Shown here: positions 1-5,792 of the stretch, piece after piece
Layout of the letters: every line of letters begins with the position of its first letter
How positions within the stretch are numbered: the stretch's first letter is position 1
NCBI GenBank assembly: GCA_034716535.1
Contig: JAYEJW010000594.1
Coordinates: forward strand, 1-5,792
Length of the DNA stretch: 5,792 bases
Origin: JAYEJW01 sp034716535
GTDB lineage: Bacteria; Pseudomonadota; Gammaproteobacteria; Chromatiales; Chromatiaceae
Direction: 5' to 3'
The notes under the pieces: model-generated
The model's database searches: none
The model's input: the letters and a program-made list of their open reading frames with translations, nothing else
Told to the model about the DNA's origin: nothing
Translations under genes and position numbers: made by a program

Positions 1-1
1 C

Positions 2-460
2 GCGAAGAATGGATTCATGCCCCTGATCCACAAGAAGAACTCGGATTTCGCCGCCTTCATCGGAGCGCAATCACTGCAGAAACCGTTCGAATACGACGAC
101 CCGGACGCCACGGCAAACGCGAACCTCGCTGCCCGGCTGCCATACCTCTTCGCCGTATGCCGCTTCGCCCACTACCTCAAGTGCATCGTGCGTGACAAGA
201 TCGGCTCCTTCAAGGAACGGGAGGACATGGAAAAGTGGCTGAACAAATGGATAAACAAGTACGTGGAGCCGAACCCCGGGACGGCATCGGAGGACGACAA
301 GGCGAGGAAGCCCCTGGCCGCCGCCGAGGTGGTGGTGGAAGAGGTGGAAGGCAACCCCGGATACTACAGCTCGAAGTTTTTCCTGCGACCACACTACCAG
401 CTCGAGGGTCTGACCGTATCACTGCGGTTGGTCTCCAAGCTGCCGTCGCAGAAAACTTGA
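2..460 (+). CDS. tssC: TssC (VipB/ImpC/ImpD family), large subunit of the T6SS contractile sheath; 5' end outside the window
   Basis: TssC pairs with TssB to build the cytoplasmic contractile sheath around the Hcp tube. Only the last 152 residues are visible. The frame is open from base 2, and the in-frame ATG at 17 is internal (Met6 of the visible part), not a start. TssC proteins are usually about 490-500 residues, so roughly the last 30% is present. Family hallmarks, numbered from the first visible codon, are GAQSLQKP (21-28), DATANANLAARLPYLFA (35-51), RFAHYLK followed by RDKIGSF (54-70), a W/N-rich segment near 79-84, and the C-terminal FFLRPHYQLEGLTVSLRLV (126-144). The last is the conserved terminal strand region of the sheath protein. 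The stop is TGA at 458-460. The gene lies 113 bases upstream of hcp on the same strand, as in H1-type clusters, and tssB is expected just upstream of the window. Family assignment is firm; the N-terminal domain cannot be judged. Confidence 0.97.
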   Translation, partial: AKNGFMPLIHKKNSDFAAFIGAQSLQKPFEYDDPDATANANLAARLPYLFAVCRFAHYLKCIVRDKIGSFKEREDMEKWLNKWINKYVEPNPGTASEDDKARKPLAAAEVVVEEVEGNPGYYSSKFFLRPHYQLEGLTVSLRLVSKLPSQKT

Positions 461-466
461 GGCGGT

Positions 467-493
467 CCCGGCCGGCATGGAACGCCAGCCGGG
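467..493 (+). repeat. GC-rich hairpin just after the tssC stop
   Basis: An inverted repeat begins 7 bases after the tssC stop codon. CCCGGC (467-472) pairs with GCCGGG (488-493). After a C/A mismatch, GGC (474-476) pairs with GCC (484-486), leaving a 7-base loop. No run of T follows, so it is not a standard intrinsic terminator. It could protect the tssC mRNA 3' end, partly attenuate transcription, or mark an mRNA processing point before hcp. This is inference from position and pairing only. The rest of the 461-573 gap shows no promoter I can recognise. Confidence 0.45.
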
Positions 494-573
494 CGACAGT
501 CACCCAGGGACGCAGGGAAGACACGCAACGAACGACCTAACCCCAGTCCCGCGAACGAAAGAGGAATCCAGCC

Positions 574-1062
574 ATGTCAGTCGACATGTTTATGAAGATC
601 GAAGGCATCGACGGCGAGAGCAGCGACGACGCCCATGATAAATGGATCGAGATCCTAAGCTACAACCACGGCGTCGCCCAGCCCGTTTCTGGCGTCAGCG
701 CCACCGGCGGACGCACCGGGGGCCGAGCGGACTTCGACGACTTCACCGCCGTCAAGACCATCGACAATGCCACCCCCGACCTGAACATCAAGTGCGCCAA
801 GGGCGAGCACGTTCCCAAGGTGGAGGTGGAACTGTGCCTGGCGACGGGGGACAAGCACACCTTCATGAAGTACACGATGGAGGATTGCGTGGTCACCTCG
901 GTGGTACCCGGCGGCGCCTCGCAAGGCGAGACCAAGCCCCTGGAGACCGTGAGCTTCGCCTACGGAAAGCTAAAGTGGGAATACACCCCGATCGATCACA
1001 CGGGATCGCCGGGCTCCACGACCGACCGCACCTGGAATCTCGAGACCAACAAGCAGGAGTAA
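574..1062 (+). CDS. hcp: Hcp, T6SS inner-tube protein (Hcp1 type)
   Basis: Hcp forms hexameric rings that stack into the inner tube of the T6SS. The tube is expelled on sheath contraction, and the ring lumen can carry small effectors. The protein is 162 residues, the usual length for Hcp1-type proteins. It opens with MSVDMFMKIEGIDGES, the typical Hcp start. It then has a glycine-rich extended loop (about 40-51), the conserved strand segment around TPDLNIKCAKG (67-77), and a VVTSVVPGG motif (106-114) followed by the final beta strands FAYGKLKWEYTP (128-139). There is no signal peptide, as expected for a protein exported by the T6SS itself. The start at 574 is supported by GAGGAA at 561-566, 7 bases upstream. 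Three cysteines are present (74, 88, 105). Each side of the gene carries a GC-rich hairpin, which may let Hcp accumulate above its neighbours. Nothing suggests a C-terminal effector fusion. Confidence 0.97.
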   Translation: MSVDMFMKIEGIDGESSDDAHDKWIEILSYNHGVAQPVSGVSATGGRTGGRADFDDFTAVKTIDNATPDLNIKCAKGEHVPKVEVELCLATGDKHTFMKYTMEDCVVTSVVPGGASQGETKPLETVSFAYGKLKWEYTPIDHTGSPGSTTDRTWNLETNKQE

Positions 1063-1113
1063 CCGGGAGCTGTCCGAGCGCGACCTACCTATCCTGCCTT
1101 TTGCTCAACCGGC

Positions 1114-1135
1114 GCCGGACGTTTCCCCGTCCGGC
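1114..1135 (+). repeat. Perfect 8-bp hairpin between hcp and tagJ
   Basis: GCCGGACG (1114-1121) pairs without mismatch with CGTCCGGC (1128-1135) around a 6-base TTTCCC loop, giving a strong GC-rich stem. It lies 51 bases after the hcp stop and ends exactly where the tagJ Shine-Dalgarno sequence (AGAGGGG, 1136-1142) begins. No T-run follows on either strand, so it does not look like a standard intrinsic terminator. Possible roles are stabilising the 3' end of hcp mRNA, attenuating read-through into tagJ, or modulating ribosome access to tagJ. The structure is read directly; the role is inferred. Confidence 0.6.
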
Positions 1136-1142
1136 AGAGGGG
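1136..1142 (+). promoter_or_regulatory. Ribosome binding site that decides the tagJ start
   Basis: AGAGGGG lies 7 bases upstream of the ATG at 1150. The alternative in-frame TTG at 1144 would leave only 1 base between this site and the start, so the ATG is preferred. The site abuts the 3' arm of the 1114-1135 hairpin. Confidence 0.65.
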
Positions 1143-1149
1143 CTTGTCA

Positions 1150-1962
1150 ATGCGTGCCGAGGAAGCTCTGAAACAAGGCGATCCGGTCACCGCGCTGGCG
1201 GAACTGGAGAACGCGGTCCGATCCAATCCGGCCGACGCCAAGCTGCGCGTGTTTCTGTTTCAACTGCTGGCAGTGCTGGGCCAATGGGATCGGTCATTGA
1301 CCCAGCTGAATCTTGCCGGGGAGCTGGACGCGACCAACCTGGCCATGGTGAATACCTATCGGGAGGCCCTGGCGTGCGAGGCACTGCGCGCCCAAGTATT
1401 CTCCGGCAACAAGGACCCCATGGTCTTCGGAGAGCCTGCACCTTGGGTCGCGCTGCTGCTCGAGGCACTGCGGTTCGCATCCGAGGGTCGGGTCGAGCAG
1501 TCCCAAGGGTTGCGCAGCGAGGCGTTCGAGCAGGCGCCGGCGACCGGCGGCACTATCGACGGCGCGGCCTTCTCGTGGATTTCCGACGCGGATCAGCGGC
1601 TCGGCCCCCTGCTGGAGGCGATCATCAACGGCCGCTACTACTGGGTACCTTTTCAGCACATCCGAGCCCTGGTGGTGGAGGAGCCCACCGACCTGCGCGA
1701 CCTGGTTTGGGCCCCCGCCCACATCACCTGGGCCAACGCAGGTGAGACCGTGGCACTGATCCCCAGCCGCTACCCCGGCTCCGAGTCCAGCGACGACCCC
1801 CGGATCCAGATGGCGCGGAGGACGGATTGGGTCGAACAGGGATCCGGACTCTTCGTCGGGCTCGGGCAACGGATGCTCGCGACCGATGCCGGTGAATATC
1901 CGCTGCTGCAGACACGGCGCGTCGAGCTCGGGCTCCAGGCGGACGCAACGGTCGGGGCCTAA
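1150..1962 (+). CDS. tagJ: TagJ (ImpE/HsiE1 family), T6SS accessory protein
   Basis: TagJ is an accessory cytoplasmic protein found in a subset of T6SS clusters. In P. aeruginosa H1 the homologue HsiE1 binds the small sheath protein TssB and is functionally linked to ClpV, so a role in sheath recycling is likely. The product is 270 residues from the ATG at 1150, about the normal ImpE-family size. Residues 6-63 look like TPR-type helices (GDPVTALAELENAVRSNPAD, then a second helix pair). The C-terminal half carries the family signature: FSWISDADQRLGPLLEAI (141-158), NGRYYWVPF (160-168), DLRDLVWAPAHITWA (181-195) and ETVALIPSRYPGSE (199-212). The start follows the AGAGGGG site. An in-frame TTG two codons upstream is a less likely start. 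The gene lies between hcp and tssE as in H1-type clusters. The family is secure; the biochemical role is less settled than for the core Tss proteins. Confidence 0.95.
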   Translation: MRAEEALKQGDPVTALAELENAVRSNPADAKLRVFLFQLLAVLGQWDRSLTQLNLAGELDATNLAMVNTYREALACEALRAQVFSGNKDPMVFGEPAPWVALLLEALRFASEGRVEQSQGLRSEAFEQAPATGGTIDGAAFSWISDADQRLGPLLEAIINGRYYWVPFQHIRALVVEEPTDLRDLVWAPAHITWANAGETVALIPSRYPGSESSDDPRIQMARRTDWVEQGSGLFVGLGQRMLATDAGEYPLLQTRRVELGLQADATVGA

Positions 1963-2034
1963 CCCATCATGACGCTCGCGCCATGACGGATTTCCCTCGC
2001 CCCTGCCGTCTTCTTAGGATAAGGAGCGCCTTCC

Positions 2035-2547
2035 ATGGCTGAGCTGACCCCGAGAGAACGGCTACAGCCGTCGCTGTTGGACCGGCTCACGGACCGGGAG
2101 CCGGACAAAACACAGGAATCGCGGGACAAGCGGGTCCTGTCCCCCCGCCAGCTGAGAAAATCGGTCACCCGAGACCTGGAGTGGCTGCTGAACGCATCGG
2201 ATCTGGCATCGGTTCAGGACCTGTCCGACTACACGCAGGTGATCGACTCCGTGATCAACTATGGATTGCCCGACCTCGCGGGCAAGAACGTCTCCGGTCT
2301 GGAGGTCGCCACCCTGGAGCGCACCCTGCGCCGTGCAATCCTCTGTTTCGAGCCCCGCATCCTGCGCCACACGCTCAAGATCCGGGCCGTGATCGATGCG
2401 ACGCAGATGAGCCACAACGCCATCCGGTTCGACATCGAGGGAGAGCTATGGGGCCAGCCCATGCCCCAGCAGCTGTACCTCAAGACGGAGGTGGATCTGG
2501 AGAGCGGTACCTTCCGGGTCTCCGAAACCACGGCCTCCGGCGCCTGA
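2035..2547 (+). CDS. tssE: TssE, gp25-like T6SS baseplate protein
   Basis: TssE is the homologue of phage T4 gp25, a baseplate wedge component that binds TssF/TssG and helps start sheath assembly. The protein is 170 residues, typical for the family. It shows the N-terminal PSLLDRLTD motif (12-20), RDLEWLLN (46-53) and SVINYGLPDLAG (72-83). It also has the gp25 EPR motif as FEPRIL (105-110, E106-P107-R108), followed by the closing strands IRFDIEGELWG (130-140). The start at 2035 is supported by AAGGAG at 2021-2026, 8 bases upstream, the strongest ribosome binding site in the window. The 72-base gap after tagJ contains no clear terminator or promoter. The 3' end lies 2 bases before the tssF start, which points to translational coupling. 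Confidence 0.96.
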   Translation: MAELTPRERLQPSLLDRLTDREPDKTQESRDKRVLSPRQLRKSVTRDLEWLLNASDLASVQDLSDYTQVIDSVINYGLPDLAGKNVSGLEVATLERTLRRAILCFEPRILRHTLKIRAVIDATQMSHNAIRFDIEGELWGQPMPQQLYLKTEVDLESGTFRVSETTASGA

Positions 2548-2549
2548 CC

Positions 2550-4424
2550 ATGGACCCCCGGCAGCTCGAGTACTACAACCGAGAGCTCCAGCACATCCGG
2601 GAAATGGGCGGAGAGTTCGCGGCCGAGTTTCCCAAGATCGCCGGACGCCTGGGGCTGAGCGGTTTCGAGTGCGCGGATCCCTACGTGGAACGTCTGCTGG
2701 AGGGCTTCGCGTTTCTGGCGGCCCGGGTCCAGCTCAAGATCGACGCCGAGTTCCCCGCATTCACCCAGCACCTGCTGGAGATGGTCTACCCCCACTATCT
2801 AGCCCCCACTCCCTCCATGGCCGTTGTCCAGCTGCTGCCGGACCTTGCAGAGGGGGCGCTTGCGGAAGGCTATACCCTGCCCCGAGATACGGTGCTGCGC
2901 GGCGCCATCGGGAAGGGGGAGCAGACCGCCAGCGAGTACCGGACCGCCCACGAGACCACTCTATGGCCTCTTGAGCTGACCGAAGCGGAGTACTTCACCC
3001 ACACGGGCCCGGTGGCCAAGACCGATCTGTCCGTGCTCCAGCGGTCTAAGGCGGGCATCCGCCTTCGCCTTCGAGCCACCGCCGGACTCACTCTGAATCA
3101 GCTGACAATGGATCGGCTGGTACTTTTCCTCCGAGGCGCCGACGAGTTGCCCTTCCGTCTCTACGAGCGGCTGCTGGCCGATCCGGTCGCGGTGATTGTG
3201 CAGCCCACGGAGCGGCCGCTTCCCTGGTGCGACCTGCTGGAGCCTTCCTGCCTGCGGCCGCGGGGCTTTTCCGACGAGGAGGCGCTGCTCCCCTACGGTC
3301 CCCTCTCGTTCCAGGGTTATCGAAACCTTCACGAGTACTTTGCCTTCCCGGAGCGCTTCCTTTTTCTCGAGTTGCGGGGGCTCTCCGCCTCTCTCCGCCG
3401 CGCGTCGGGTACGGAGATTGACATCATCGTCCTCTGGCCGAGACGGGATCCAGCGCTGGAGAACGTCCTCGATGCATCCAACTTCGCCCTCTTCTGCACC
3501 CCGGCCATCAACCTATTTCCCAAGCGCTGCGACCGCATTCATCTTTCAGACGGCGCGTACGAGCACCACCTGATCCCGGACCGCACACGCCCCATGGACT
3601 TCGAGGTCCACCGGGTGGACAGCGTCACAGGCTATGGCGCCGCGAACGCAGAGGCGCAGGAGTTTCTGCCTTTCTACGCCGTCCGCGACCTGACCAGTCA
3701 CCTGGAGCGCCCAGCCTACTACAGTCTGCACCGTTTGCCGCGACGCCTGTCCTCCCGCCAACGTCGCACGGGTCCCCGTTCCAGTTATGTGGGAAGCGAG
3801 GTCTTCATCGCCTTGGTGGATGCCGCGCAGGCGCCCTACCGAAGCGACCTGCGCCAGGTTGGAGTGGCGACGCTGTGCACCAATCGGGATCTGCCGCTGC
3901 AGATGCCGGTGGGTACTGGAAAGACAGACTTCACGTTGGAGGCCGGCGCCCCCGTCGATGCGATCCGCATTCTCAGCGGCCCCACCAAGCCCCGTCCGTC
4001 CCATGCACACGGCGATACCGCCTGGCGGCTGATCAGCCACTTGTCCCTCAACTACCTGTCCATCGTGGACAACAGTTCAGACGCCGGTGCGGCGGCCCTG
4101 CGCGACCTGCTTTCGCTGTACGGGGACCTTGCGGAGTCGGCGATGCAAAGGCAGATCGAAGGGGTGAAATCGGTCGCGTCGCGACCCATCACCAGACGCC
4201 TGCCCGGATCGCGCCCCGTGACCTACGCGCGCGGACTGGAGATCACCCTGAGCTGCGACGAATCGGCCTTCGAGGGAACGGGGGTCTACCTGCTCGGTGC
4301 GGTGCTGGAGCGGTTCTTCGCGCGATACGCATCGATCAACGCCTTCACGGAAACGGTCCTCAAGACGGACCGCGGAGAGGTGATGCGATGGCCAGCGACC
4401 ATCGGCCGCCGTCAGATCTTATAG
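2550..4424 (+). CDS. tssF: TssF (VasA/ImpG family), T6SS baseplate wedge protein
   Basis: TssF is the major baseplate wedge protein. Two copies assemble with one TssG and contact TssE and TssK in the cytoplasmic baseplate. The product is 624 residues, as usual for the family. The N-terminus MDPRQLEYYNRELQHIREMG is characteristic. It is followed by DPYVERLLEGFAFLAARVQ (43-61), the YPHYLAPTPSM motif (80-90), SSYVGSEVF near 410-418, NRDLPLQMPVG (445-455) and PTKPRPSHAHGDTAWRLISH (478-497). The C-terminal region carries ESAFEGTGVYLLGAVLERFF and INAFTETVL. The frame stays open upstream to 2181, but that stretch is tssE read out of frame. The ATG at 2550 gives the correct family start. It has no clear Shine-Dalgarno of its own and sits 2 bases after the tssE stop, so it is probably translated by re-initiation. 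The last 37 bases overlap tssG. Confidence 0.97.
   Translation: MDPRQLEYYNRELQHIREMGGEFAAEFPKIAGRLGLSGFECADPYVERLLEGFAFLAARVQLKIDAEFPAFTQHLLEMVYPHYLAPTPSMAVVQLLPDLAEGALAEGYTLPRDTVLRGAIGKGEQTASEYRTAHETTLWPLELTEAEYFTHTGPVAKTDLSVLQRSKAGIRLRLRATAGLTLNQLTMDRLVLFLRGADELPFRLYERLLADPVAVIVQPTERPLPWCDLLEPSCLRPRGFSDEEALLPYGPLSFQGYRNLHEYFAFPERFLFLELRGLSASLRRASGTEIDIIVLWPRRDPALENVLDASNFALFCTPAINLFPKRCDRIHLSDGAYEHHLIPDRTRPMDFEVHRVDSVTGYGAANAEAQEFLPFYAVRDLTSHLERPAYYSLHRLPRRLSSRQRRTGPRSSYVGSEVFIALVDAAQAPYRSDLRQVGVATLCTNRDLPLQMPVGTGKTDFTLEAGAPVDAIRILSGPTKPRPSHAHGDTAWRLISHLSLNYLSIVDNSSDAGAAALRDLLSLYGDLAESAMQRQIEGVKSVASRPITRRLPGSRPVTYARGLEITLSCDESAFEGTGVYLLGAVLERFFARYASINAFTETVLKTDRGEVMRWPATIGRRQIL
4374..4380 (+). 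promoter_or_regulatory. Ribosome binding site for tssG inside the tssF coding end
   Basis: GGAGAGG lies 7 bases upstream of the ATG at 4388, within the last codons of tssF. It supports the 4388 start and a 37-base overlap between tssF and tssG. A nearby ATG at 4383 is in a different frame. Confidence 0.65.
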
Positions 4425-5440
4425 ACCTGACCAACGCGCTGCAGCGTGAACCGTTTCGGTTCGATTTTCTGCAGACCCTGCGCCACCTGGAGGCCCTGCA
4501 TCCGGACAAGCCCCGGCTGGGCGACTCTCTCAAGGCGGCGGACGATCCGGTGCGCCTCGGCCAAGAGCCCGCAACCACCTTCGCGCCTGCAACCATCGAA
4601 AGATACGACGCCGGCGCGAAAGGCAGGCCGCCGCGCATGCTTGTGCACTTCCTCGGCCTGTTGGGCCCCAACGGACCCTTGCCCCTGCACCTTACAGAAT
4701 ACGCGCGCGACCGCTCACGCAACGCCGACGACCCCACCTTCGCGCGCTTTCTGGACGTCTTCAACCACCGGATGTTGACCCTCTTCTACCGCGCCTGGGC
4801 GCAGGGGCAGCCCACCGTCAGCTTCGACCGTCCGGAAACTGATCGCTTCGGCGTCTATCTGGGCGCCCTGTTCGGAATCGGAATGCGCAGCTTCCGGAAC
4901 CGGGACGCGATGCCGGACCTGGCCAAACTACACTATACGGGACACCTGTCCTGTCAGGCGCGCCATGCCGACGGGCTGCGGTCCGTGCTCGGCGACTTCT
5001 TGAAGCTCCCCGTGGCCATCGAAGAGTTCATCGGCCACTGGCTCCCCCTACCCAGGGACTGCCATTGGCGGTTGGGCGAGTCGCCGGAAACGGGCTCTCT
5101 GGGTATGAGCGCCACAGTAGGCTCTCGGGTGTGGGACCGGCAGTACAAATTCCGCATCCATATCGGCCCCCTGAGCCTGCAGGATTACGAGCGTCTGCTG
5201 CCTGGGGGCGACAGCCTTGCGCGCGTGACGGCGATCGTACGCAACTACGTGGGCGATCAACTAACCTGGAATTTGAACCTCATCCTGAAACAGGACGAGG
5301 TACCGCCGATGCGCCTCGGCGCGGTGGGAAGGCTCGGTTGGACCACATGGGTGACCAGCAAGCCGTTGGCGAGGGATGGGGACGAGCTGTTGTTGGATGC
5401 AATGGCTTGGCATTCAAAGACGGCGGCCGACATTCCGTGA
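4388..5440 (+). CDS. tssG: TssG (VasB/ImpH family), T6SS baseplate wedge protein
   Basis: TssG forms the core of each baseplate wedge with two TssF subunits and TssE, and links the wedge to the TssK adaptor. The protein is 350 residues from the ATG at 4388, normal for the family. Its signatures are EPFRFDFLQTLRHLEA (21-36), DDPVRLGQEP (52-61), the near-invariant GPNGPLPLHLTEYARDR (93-109) and FNHRMLTLFYRAWAQ (125-139). Further on are a GLFGIG-like segment as GALFGIGMRSF (159-169) and IGPLSLQDYERLLPGG (259-274) near the C-terminus. The frame remains open upstream to 3875, but that part is tssF read in another frame. The start is set by GGAGAGG at 4374-4380 and by the family N-terminus. It overlaps tssF by 37 bases, so tssE-tssF-tssG look like one coupled translation unit. 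No frameshift or missing motif was seen. Confidence 0.97.
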   Translation: MASDHRPPSDLIDLTNALQREPFRFDFLQTLRHLEALHPDKPRLGDSLKAADDPVRLGQEPATTFAPATIERYDAGAKGRPPRMLVHFLGLLGPNGPLPLHLTEYARDRSRNADDPTFARFLDVFNHRMLTLFYRAWAQGQPTVSFDRPETDRFGVYLGALFGIGMRSFRNRDAMPDLAKLHYTGHLSCQARHADGLRSVLGDFLKLPVAIEEFIGHWLPLPRDCHWRLGESPETGSLGMSATVGSRVWDRQYKFRIHIGPLSLQDYERLLPGGDSLARVTAIVRNYVGDQLTWNLNLILKQDEVPPMRLGAVGRLGWTTWVTSKPLARDGDELLLDAMAWHSKTAADIP

Positions 5441-5485
5441 TGCCTCGTGCCGTCTCGATAAGAAGCAACCGAAGGATTCTTTGAC

Positions 5486-5792
5486 ATGACCGAGATCAGC
5501 CGCACCGCCCTATTCGGGAAGCTCAACAGCCTGGGCTACAAAGCCATCGAGAGTGCAACCGTCTTCTGCAAGATGCGTGGCAATCCTTACGTGGAGCTGG
5601 TGCACTGGCTCCACCAGATCCTGCAGAACCAGGACTCGGACCTGCACCGTATCATCCGCGCTTTCGGCCTCGAGCCCTCAAGATTGGCCAAGGACTTCAC
5701 CGATGCCCTGGACCGCCTTCCGCGCGGATCCCGCTCCATCTCGGATCTTTCCTCCGACGTGGAGGAGGCGGTCGAGCGCGGCTGGGTCTACG
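5486..5792 (+). CDS. tssH: TssH/ClpV, AAA+ ATPase for T6SS sheath disassembly; 3' end outside the window
   Basis: ClpV is a Hsp100/ClpB-like AAA+ ATPase that unfolds contracted TssB/TssC sheath so subunits can be reused. Only the first 102 residues are present, so both ATPase domains lie beyond the window. The visible part is the Clp N-domain. MTEISRTALFGKLNS (1-15) is followed by YKAIESATVFCKMRGNPYVE (18-37), HWLHQILQNQDSDLHRI (40-56), and RLPRGSRSISDLS (77-89) near the end. This N-terminus matches the ClpV1 type found in clusters that also encode TagJ, which fits the tagJ gene here. The start at 5486 is supported by GAAGGA at 5471-5476, 9 bases upstream. The 45-base gap from tssG shows no terminator, so it is likely co-transcribed. 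A vgrG gene often follows in this layout but is not visible. Confidence 0.95.
   Translation, partial: MTEISRTALFGKLNSLGYKAIESATVFCKMRGNPYVELVHWLHQILQNQDSDLHRIIRAFGLEPSRLAKDFTDALDRLPRGSRSISDLSSDVEEAVERGWVY

Noticed and set aside
461..573. Promoter for hcp in the tssC-hcp gap
   Set aside because: No convincing sigma70 -35/-10 pair or sigma54 -24/-12 pair was seen, although an internal promoter cannot be excluded by eye.
1063..1113. Sigma54-like promoter near TTTTGCTC upstream of tagJ
   Set aside because: A TTGC element exists at 1101-1104, but no GG lies at the required spacing upstream.
642..1745. Long open frame of 367 codons across hcp, the gap and tagJ
   Set aside because: It is out of frame with two well-supported genes, is very rich in Arg, Gly and Pro as expected from off-frame reading of GC-rich DNA, and matches no known family.
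1294..1869. Minus-strand open frame of 191 codons opposite tagJ
   Set aside because: It lies entirely inside tagJ, has no ribosome binding site or recognisable domain, and long antisense frames are common in GC-rich coding DNA.
1969..1986. Five-codon mini-ORF (MTLAP) between tagJ and tssE
   Set aside because: It has no ribosome binding site and such short frames occur by chance. The nearby repeated CATGACG is only 7 bases long.
1985..2015. Possible terminator after tagJ (GACGG/CCGTC stem followed by TTCTT)
   Set aside because: The stem is only 5 bp with a 16-base loop, and the T-stretch is short and interrupted, so it is too weak to call.
2181..2549. N-terminal extension of the tssF frame
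   Set aside because: This stretch is tssE read in another frame with an off-frame composition. Family homology begins at the ATG at 2550.
3875..4387. N-terminal extension of the tssG frame
   Set aside because: It lies within the conserved C-terminal half of tssF. The TssG family start and ribosome binding site place the start at 4388.

Overview
The window is the middle of a canonical type VI secretion system (T6SS) structural operon. All genes are on the + strand, in the order tssC (3' end only) - hcp - tagJ - tssE - tssF - tssG - tssH/clpV (5' end only). The gene order, the presence of tagJ, the 162-residue Hcp of the Hcp1 type and the TssH N-terminus beginning MTEISRTALFGK all match the Pseudomonas aeruginosa H1-T6SS layout. 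The DNA is GC-rich (well over half G+C by eye) with strong G/C preference at third positions. This suggests a high-GC proteobacterium, most likely a gamma- or betaproteobacterium. Nothing here fixes the genus.

Layout: 2-460 is the C-terminal end of the large sheath protein TssC. After a 113-base gap holding a GC-rich hairpin comes the tube protein gene hcp (574-1062). An 87-base gap with a perfect 8-bp hairpin leads to tagJ (1150-1962), and a 72-base gap with a strong ribosome binding site leads to tssE (2035-2547). The baseplate genes are packed tightly: tssF (2550-4424) starts 2 bases after tssE stops, and tssG (4388-5440) overlaps the end of tssF by 37 bases. A 45-base gap then leads to tssH (5486 to the window end). 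There is no gene-free stretch longer than 113 bases.

How the parts work together: TssE, TssF and TssG form the wedges of the cytoplasmic baseplate. Hcp hexamers stack from the baseplate into the inner tube, and TssC (with TssB, presumably just upstream) polymerises around it as the contractile sheath. Contraction drives the tube and its spike out of the cell. TssH/ClpV, an AAA+ ATPase, then disassembles the contracted sheath. TagJ is an accessory protein linked to sheath and ClpV in this T6SS class. The membrane-complex genes (tssJLM, tssK), tssA, tssB, vgrG and any effector or immunity genes are not in this window.

I found no undescribed biological system here. The points most worth a second look are the two intergenic hairpins flanking hcp, which could set the level of the abundant tube protein relative to its neighbours, and the TagJ plus matching ClpV N-terminus combination.
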